From JBFMGS01 sp040752635 (lineage in GTDB: Bacteria > Bacillota > SHA-98 > UBA4971): a stretch of 10,019 bases of DNA. Numbering within the stretch: the stretch's first letter is position 1; each line of letters opens with the position of its first letter. Both the position numbers and the translations under genes were made by a program. Shown piece by piece: positions 7,229 through 10,019 of this stretch. The notes beneath the pieces were generated by a model. The model saw nothing but the letters and a program-made list of their open reading frames with translations. It ran no database searches and was not told the origin of the DNA. The stretch covers positions 1-10,019 of the forward strand of contig JBFMGS010000069.1 of the NCBI GenBank assembly GCA_040752635.1, given 5' to 3'.

Positions 7229-7534
7229 ATGAACGAAGCAGGGAACGGAACGTTAGTTGACAATTCCAGGGCCAATATCACTGTGTTCGGCCGCGTCCAG
7301 GGCGTGGGGTTTCGCGGCTTTGCCCGAAGACATGCTCTGGCGCTGGGGCTTCGCGGCTGGGCGAGAAACCGACATGACGGGACCGTTGAACTGGTGGTGG
7401 AAGGCGAACGACACAAAGTGCAACGCTACATTGCGCTTCTGCGAGAAGGTCCACCCTGGGCCTGCGTCGAGGATTTGCGGGTGGAATGGCAAGAGTACCG
7501 CGGGGAGTTCGTGTCTTTCGGGGTGCGTGGTTGA
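7229..7534 (+). CDS. acyP: Acylphosphatase
   Basis: Small cytoplasmic enzyme that hydrolyses the carboxyl-phosphate bond of acyl phosphates such as acetyl or carbamoyl phosphate. The protein has 101 residues; the core starts near residue 17 and shows FGRVQGVGFRGF at 20-31, with catalytic R29 in the phosphate-binding loop, and GWARNRHDGTVE at 43-54, with catalytic N47. The family more often has WVRN; WARN is a mild variant. The remaining beta-alpha-beta pattern (ELVVEGERHKVQRYIALLREGPPWACVEDLRVEW) fits well. The ATG at 7229 is preceded by CGGAGG at 7211-7216, but the 12-base gap is longer than ideal, so translation may be modest. The first 16 residues are an unstructured-looking extension. It appears monocistronic, with a 299-base gap before the next gene. 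Confidence 0.93.
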   Translation: MNEAGNGTLVDNSRANITVFGRVQGVGFRGFARRHALALGLRGWARNRHDGTVELVVEGERHKVQRYIALLREGPPWACVEDLRVEWQEYRGEFVSFGVRG

Positions 7535-7833
7535 TGCAGCCTCCTGCCCGGTTGATCCTGCCTCCCGTAGGCTACTCACGGGACAGTGCCTGCCATCCCG
7601 GTCGCCGATGACCCTGCGGAGCACGCTACCCGATGCCTTCGCGTGGATATGTGCATAAATATGTACATACCTTCCTGGAGGCTCCCGGCAACATATCAAG
7701 CCGTTCAAGCCTCCCGGCTATCATGCGCGCGGTTTCGAGCTAGATGCCCTGTGAACTCCTGAAATGCGATATTCGTTGCCGCCCCAGGGTAGCTACGCGT
7801 GGGGCCGAAAAGGCGTCGGAAAGGTGATGCCGC
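7535..7833. other. Intergenic region with a hairpin and local duplications
   Basis: This stretch holds no gene. Just after the acylphosphatase stop is an imperfect 21-base tandem repeat (7529-7549 and 7550-7570; 15 of 21 positions identical), then a 6-bp hairpin TCCCGT/ACGGGA at 7563-7583 without a T-run. The TATG-CATA palindrome pair at 7648-7669 is listed separately. No convincing sigma-A promoter was found for the patatin-like gene. CATACCTT at 7666-7673 resembles a sigma-E -10, but the matching -35 is poor. Confidence 0.5.
7648..7669 (+). promoter_or_regulatory. Tandem 10-bp palindromes, possible operator
   Basis: TATGTGCATA (7648-7657) and TATGTACATA (7660-7669) are separated by AA. The second is a perfect palindrome and the first differs from it by one base. 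Centres are 12 bp apart, about one helical turn, as expected for side-by-side binding of a dimeric regulator. It lies about 165 bases before the patatin-like gene. The element is AT-rich in GC-rich surroundings. No regulator is assigned. Confidence 0.4.
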
Positions 7834-8661
7834 ATGGAGTGCGAAGACAATGTGAGACTTGAGCGCAAACGAGGGATAGGCCTGGCGCTTGGCTCAGGCG
7901 CAGCCAGGGGGCTTGCACACATAGGAGTGTTGAAGGTCCTCGAGCGCGAAGGCATCAATATAAAGGTGATAACTGGCGCGAGCATTGGAGCCCTCATCGG
8001 AGGCCTTTACGCTGCAGGGATGTCTGCAGCCGAGATGGAACGCCATGCTCTGGACGTAACCAAACGTTCAGTGCTGGCGTGGATCGACCCGATCCTTCCC
8101 AGGCAGGGCCTCATAGTGGGTCGAAAGATACAAGACATGCTGCGCTCGTTCATCGGGGATATCGAGTTCCCGGGCCTCCGAATTCCCCTTGCTATCGTCG
8201 CCACCGATATCCTTACAGGCGAAGAGGTCGTATTCAGTAGGGAAGGTAGCGTAGTGGACGCCATACGGGCGAGCATCTCCATACCTGCGGTCTTTGTGCC
8301 CGTGCGTCTCGGCGGTCGCTTGCTGGTAGACGGCGGCGTAGTGAACTCCGTGCCAGTAGATCATATTCGGTCCCTCGACGAATCCGCGGTGCCCGTGGCG
8401 GTCAGCGTGACACCGAAGTTGGAGCTCAAACACATCGAAAACCCCACCGCTGTGGACATCATCCTCAACACGCTGGACATCATGCAGCACCGGTTGCTCC
8501 AAACCAGGGCGGCTCAAGCAAAGGTCGTGATCGAGCCGGATGTGTCGTTCGCATCGGGCATCGAGTTCTGGGAAGCTCGCGAACTCATCGCCCGTGGCGA
8601 GCAAGCCGCGCTCGAGGCCATACCCAGGATACGCAAGGCGATCAGCAGATTCCCATGGTAA
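7834..8661 (+). CDS. Patatin-like phospholipase / esterase (RssA-YchK type)
   Basis: Predicted cytoplasmic Ser-Asp acyl hydrolase of 275 residues with all the hallmarks of bacterial patatin-like proteins. The oxyanion-hole loop is GSGAARG at 20-26, the nucleophile elbow is GASIG at 48-52 with S50, and the catalytic Asp is D166 in DGG (166-168), followed by VVNSVPV. There is no signal peptide or membrane helix. The ATG at 7834 has AAAGGTGA at 7820-7827, six bases upstream. Length and motif spacing resemble the short single-domain members (E. coli RssA, B. subtilis YlbK) rather than two-domain types. Substrate is unknown; lipid or thioester hydrolysis is the family expectation. It is followed 125 bases later by tRNA-Leu, which has its own promoter, so it is probably monocistronic. 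Confidence 0.92.
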   Translation: MECEDNVRLERKRGIGLALGSGAARGLAHIGVLKVLEREGINIKVITGASIGALIGGLYAAGMSAAEMERHALDVTKRSVLAWIDPILPRQGLIVGRKIQDMLRSFIGDIEFPGLRIPLAIVATDILTGEEVVFSREGSVVDAIRASISIPAVFVPVRLGGRLLVDGGVVNSVPVDHIRSLDESAVPVAVSVTPKLELKHIENPTAVDIILNTLDIMQHRLLQTRAAQAKVVIEPDVSFASGIEFWEARELIARGEQAALEAIPRIRKAISRFPW

Positions 8662-8697
8662 TCTCGCCGAGCGGCACACATCGCCATCGAGCGGCGG

Positions 8698-8726
8698 TTG
8701 ATCTCAGGGGACATATGTGCTAGAAT
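8698..8726 (+). promoter_or_regulatory. Sigma-A-type promoter of tRNA-Leu
   Basis: A -35 TTGATC (8698-8703) and -10 TAGAAT (8721-8726) lie 17 bases apart, and TGC directly before the -10 makes it an extended -10. The design is the same as the tRNA-Pro promoter. The start would be near 8733, about 54 bases before the tRNA. Confidence 0.78.
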
Positions 8727-8786
8727 GGGGTTGCGAACCAGGACGAGGCGGCATCACTGCCAACAGACCAACAGCAACTTTGAGGT

Positions 8787-8871
8787 GCGAGAGTGGCGGA
8801 ATGGCAGACGCGCCAGACTTAGGATCTGGTGGGCAACCCCCGTGCGGGTTCAAATCCCGCCTCTCGCACCA
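8787..8871 (+). tRNA. tRNA-Leu (anticodon TAG)
   Basis: Class II tRNA of 85 bases. The acceptor GCGAGAG (8787-8793) pairs with CTCTCGC (8861-8867); the D arm contains GCG...CGC; the anticodon stem is CCAGA/TCTGG (8813-8817 and 8825-8829) with loop CTTAGGA, placing anticodon TAG at 8820-8822; a long variable arm with GGG/CCC follows; the T arm is GCGGG-TTCAAAT-CCCGC. Discriminator A and an encoded CCA end at 8871. It reads CUA and probably other CUN codons. Confidence 0.97.
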
Positions 8872-8874
8872 GGG

Positions 8875-8896
8875 CCTTTGTAGATCCTTTGTAGAT
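8875..8896 (+). repeat. Perfect 11-bp tandem duplication in the tRNA-Leu trailer
   Basis: CCTTTGTAGAT occurs at 8875-8885 and 8886-8896. Further on, GGTGCA recurs with the same 11-base period (8923-8928 and 8934-8939), and short inverted repeats GATCC/GGATC and CATAC/GTATG lie between. All fall between the tRNA 3' end and its terminator. Confidence 0.8.
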
Positions 8897-8946
8897 CCAA
8901 GGATCGTATACATACCGTGTATGGTGCAAATCCGGTGCAGATTTCG

Positions 8947-8988
8947 CCGAAGGCCAGCTAGTGCTGGCTTTCGGTTCTCTTGTCTTTT
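8947..8988 (+). terminator. Intrinsic terminator of tRNA-Leu
   Basis: CCGAAGGCCAGC (8947-8958) pairs with GCTGGCTTTCGG (8963-8974): 12 bp with one G-U pair and a TAGT loop. The T-rich tract TTCTCTTGTCTTTT follows at 8975-8988. It lies about 75 bases after the tRNA, so the precursor has a long 3' trailer. The next 266 bases, to 9254, show no gene I can support. Confidence 0.88.
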
Positions 8989-9254
8989 GCTCCGGAGATA
9001 ACCAAGTTGCCCGCCTGACTTGCTTTGTCCTGCATTGCCGAGATACGTGGGCGTAGATGTTCATCTCTGAGGGCTCTGATTCCCTCAAGCAGGCTTTCAG
9101 CCCCGTGGCCACCCTGACCTAGACTGCGGGGAGCAGGGAGTTTCCCTTCGCCTGGTCTTTTACCCCAAGAGGTCTTATTCAGCGTCACCGCCCCCTTTGT
9201 CTTAGACCTACGTAGAGCACAGCCGATGTTTGGGCATCTTCCGGGTGGTGCAGT

Positions 9255-9932
9255 CTATCGAAGGCCACTCCAGATCTCTACCGCCCTTATCCAGGCATCC
9301 TTCTCGCTGCCCCACGGTTCCTTCGAGAAGCGATAGTCGTGCTTTCGCTTCACCTCGGCAAGGTCGGCCTTGAGTTCTTGCAGCTTAGCTATTGAGGCCC
9401 CAAGCAAGCGCCTGCTGGCCTCGTCGTCCCGAGACATCTCCAGAGCTTCGACCAGGTGGGGAAGACAAAGGCCCGAGGATGACGCGAACTCCTCTTCAAA
9501 CTCAGGGTCAGAGCCAAATTCGTTGAGAAGCACGCCGAGATAGCTCTCCTGAACTCGGTGCGCAACAAGGCACGCTGGACATCTTCGCCCGGGCAGTAAC
9601 GCCTTCACCTGGCGGCTCACTGTCGTCCTCGTAGACCGTGCATGCGGATGGGATACTAGCAAGCCCTTGAGGAAATCGAGAACGCCGTCCACCAGGTCAC
9701 CGTAGATGATTGAGTGACCTAGCAGGTCCCCTTGGTCACAGAGCAGCCAGGCGTGCTTGGGGCAGAAACCGTTGGACTCCCGCAGACTCCTTCTTACACC
9801 TACGTCGTTGACGTTCTCGTAAAGAATCGTGTCGAGGTAGCGAGTAACCGTCTCGCTGATGAGCCGGCATATGAAACAGCCGGGCTTCCTCATTGCGTCG
9901 ATGAGGTTATAGTAAGTCATGTGCCTGCTCAC
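9255..9932 (-). CDS. DUF6062-type Cys/His protein with duplicated CxxC-CxxH modules
   Basis: This 225-residue protein of unknown function has no signal peptide or membrane segment. It contains two modules of identical spacing: CFIC (C19, C22) then CPKH (C57, H60), and CPAC (C118, C121) then CLPH (C156, H159), each CxxC-x34-CxxH. Four such ligands per module suggest two bound metal ions, probably zinc. Each module also has a predicted helix between the pairs (RYLDTILYEN; YLGVLLNEFG). The C-terminal motif KHDYRF...EPWGSEKDAWIRAVEI at about 197-220 matches what I remember of DUF6062. The start is the GTG at 9932, with GAGGAGG (complement of 9940-9946) seven bases upstream; the ATG five codons in is spaced too far. 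An intrinsic terminator lies immediately upstream of the ribosome binding site. The gene faces tRNA-Leu; I see no terminator of its own in 8989-9254. Confidence 0.75.
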   Translation of the reverse strand: MSRHMTYYNLIDAMRKPGCFICRLISETVTRYLDTILYENVNDVGVRRSLRESNGFCPKHAWLLCDQGDLLGHSIIYGDLVDGVLDFLKGLLVSHPHARSTRTTVSRQVKALLPGRRCPACLVAHRVQESYLGVLLNEFGSDPEFEEEFASSSGLCLPHLVEALEMSRDDEASRRLLGASIAKLQELKADLAEVKRKHDYRFSKEPWGSEKDAWIRAVEIWSGLR

Positions 9933-9950
9933 CGATATTCCTCCTCAAGC

Positions 9951-9985
9951 AAAAACCTCTACGGGTCTCGGGCGGACCGTAGAGG
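9951..9985 (-). terminator. Intrinsic terminator or attenuator before the DUF6062-type gene
   Basis: Read on the - strand, CCTCTACGG (9985-9977) pairs perfectly with CCGTAGAGG (9964-9956) across a 12-base loop and is followed directly by five T (9955-9951). The ribosome binding site begins five bases further on. A smaller GGCT/AGCC hairpin just upstream (9994-9984 on the - strand) overlaps the first two bases of the terminator stem. It either ends an upstream gene outside the window or attenuates this one. Confidence 0.75.
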
Positions 9986-10019
9986 CTATCAGCCGTAAGG
10001 CAGTTTTCCTTCTATATGC

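Noticed and set aside
7548..7570. Short matches to conserved 16S rRNA strings (CCGGTTGATCCTGCC, as at the archaeal 16S 5' end, and CTGCCTCCCGTAGG, as the complement of the site near position 340)
   Set aside because: The two strings are not adjacent in 16S rRNA and are in opposite orientations, and the flanking bases do not match, so this is not an rRNA fragment; chance resemblance is more likely.
7645..7673. Possible sigma-E promoter for the patatin-like gene
   Set aside because: CATACCTT matches a -10 well, but the -35 candidate is weak and the gene starts 160 bases downstream; the palindrome pair explains the AT-rich sequence at least as well.
8958..9188. 76-codon - strand open frame between the tRNA-Leu terminator and the DUF6062-type gene
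   Set aside because: It ends inside the terminator stem, starts at a GTG with a badly spaced G-run, and shows no family motif.

Overview
The window comes from a GC-rich, endospore-forming bacterium of the Bacillota (Firmicutes). The main evidence is a full-length spoIVA (4343-5821), whose product builds the basement layer of the spore coat, followed by an HU gene (6116-6391). In Bacillus subtilis, spoIVA and hbs (HU) are also neighbours, so this is a conserved block. Strong purine-rich ribosome binding sites, GTG starts and U-tract terminators fit the same group. The high GC points away from Bacillus itself and towards a deep clostridial or Limnochordia-like lineage, but I cannot name the genus.

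Layout, left to right on the + strand: an M42 metallo-aminopeptidase (111-1184); an exported DUF4139-type protein (1281-2705); a small unrecognised protein (2746-3024); a short region with a perfect 16-bp tandem duplication and a GC-rich inverted repeat; a YprB-like DEDD exonuclease (3270-4130); an intrinsic terminator (4206-4257); a sigma-E-type promoter (4268-4297); spoIVA; HU; a promoter and tRNA-Pro(GGG) (6475-6552); about 680 bases without a convincing gene; acylphosphatase (7229-7534); a 299-base gap with two tandem 10-bp palindromes; a patatin-like esterase (7834-8661); a promoter, tRNA-Leu(UAG) (8787-8871) and its terminator (8947-8988). On the - strand at the right end is a DUF6062-type Cys/His protein (9255-9932), with an intrinsic terminator ending a few bases before its ribosome binding site.

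The genes do not form one pathway. This is a housekeeping and sporulation stretch in which most units carry their own start and stop signals. The best-supported regulatory unit is yprB-like terminator, then sigma-E promoter, then spoIVA: it would isolate spoIVA from vegetative read-through and switch it on in the mother cell during sporulation. Both tRNA genes have matching extended -10 promoters with 17-base spacers. I see no transposase, CRISPR array, toxin-antitoxin pair or defence cassette, and no clear new multi-gene system. The most interesting leads are the exact internal duplication of a CxxC-x34-CxxH module in the DUF6062-type protein, the leader terminator of that gene, the palindrome pair before the patatin gene, and the unexplained region 6620-7228.
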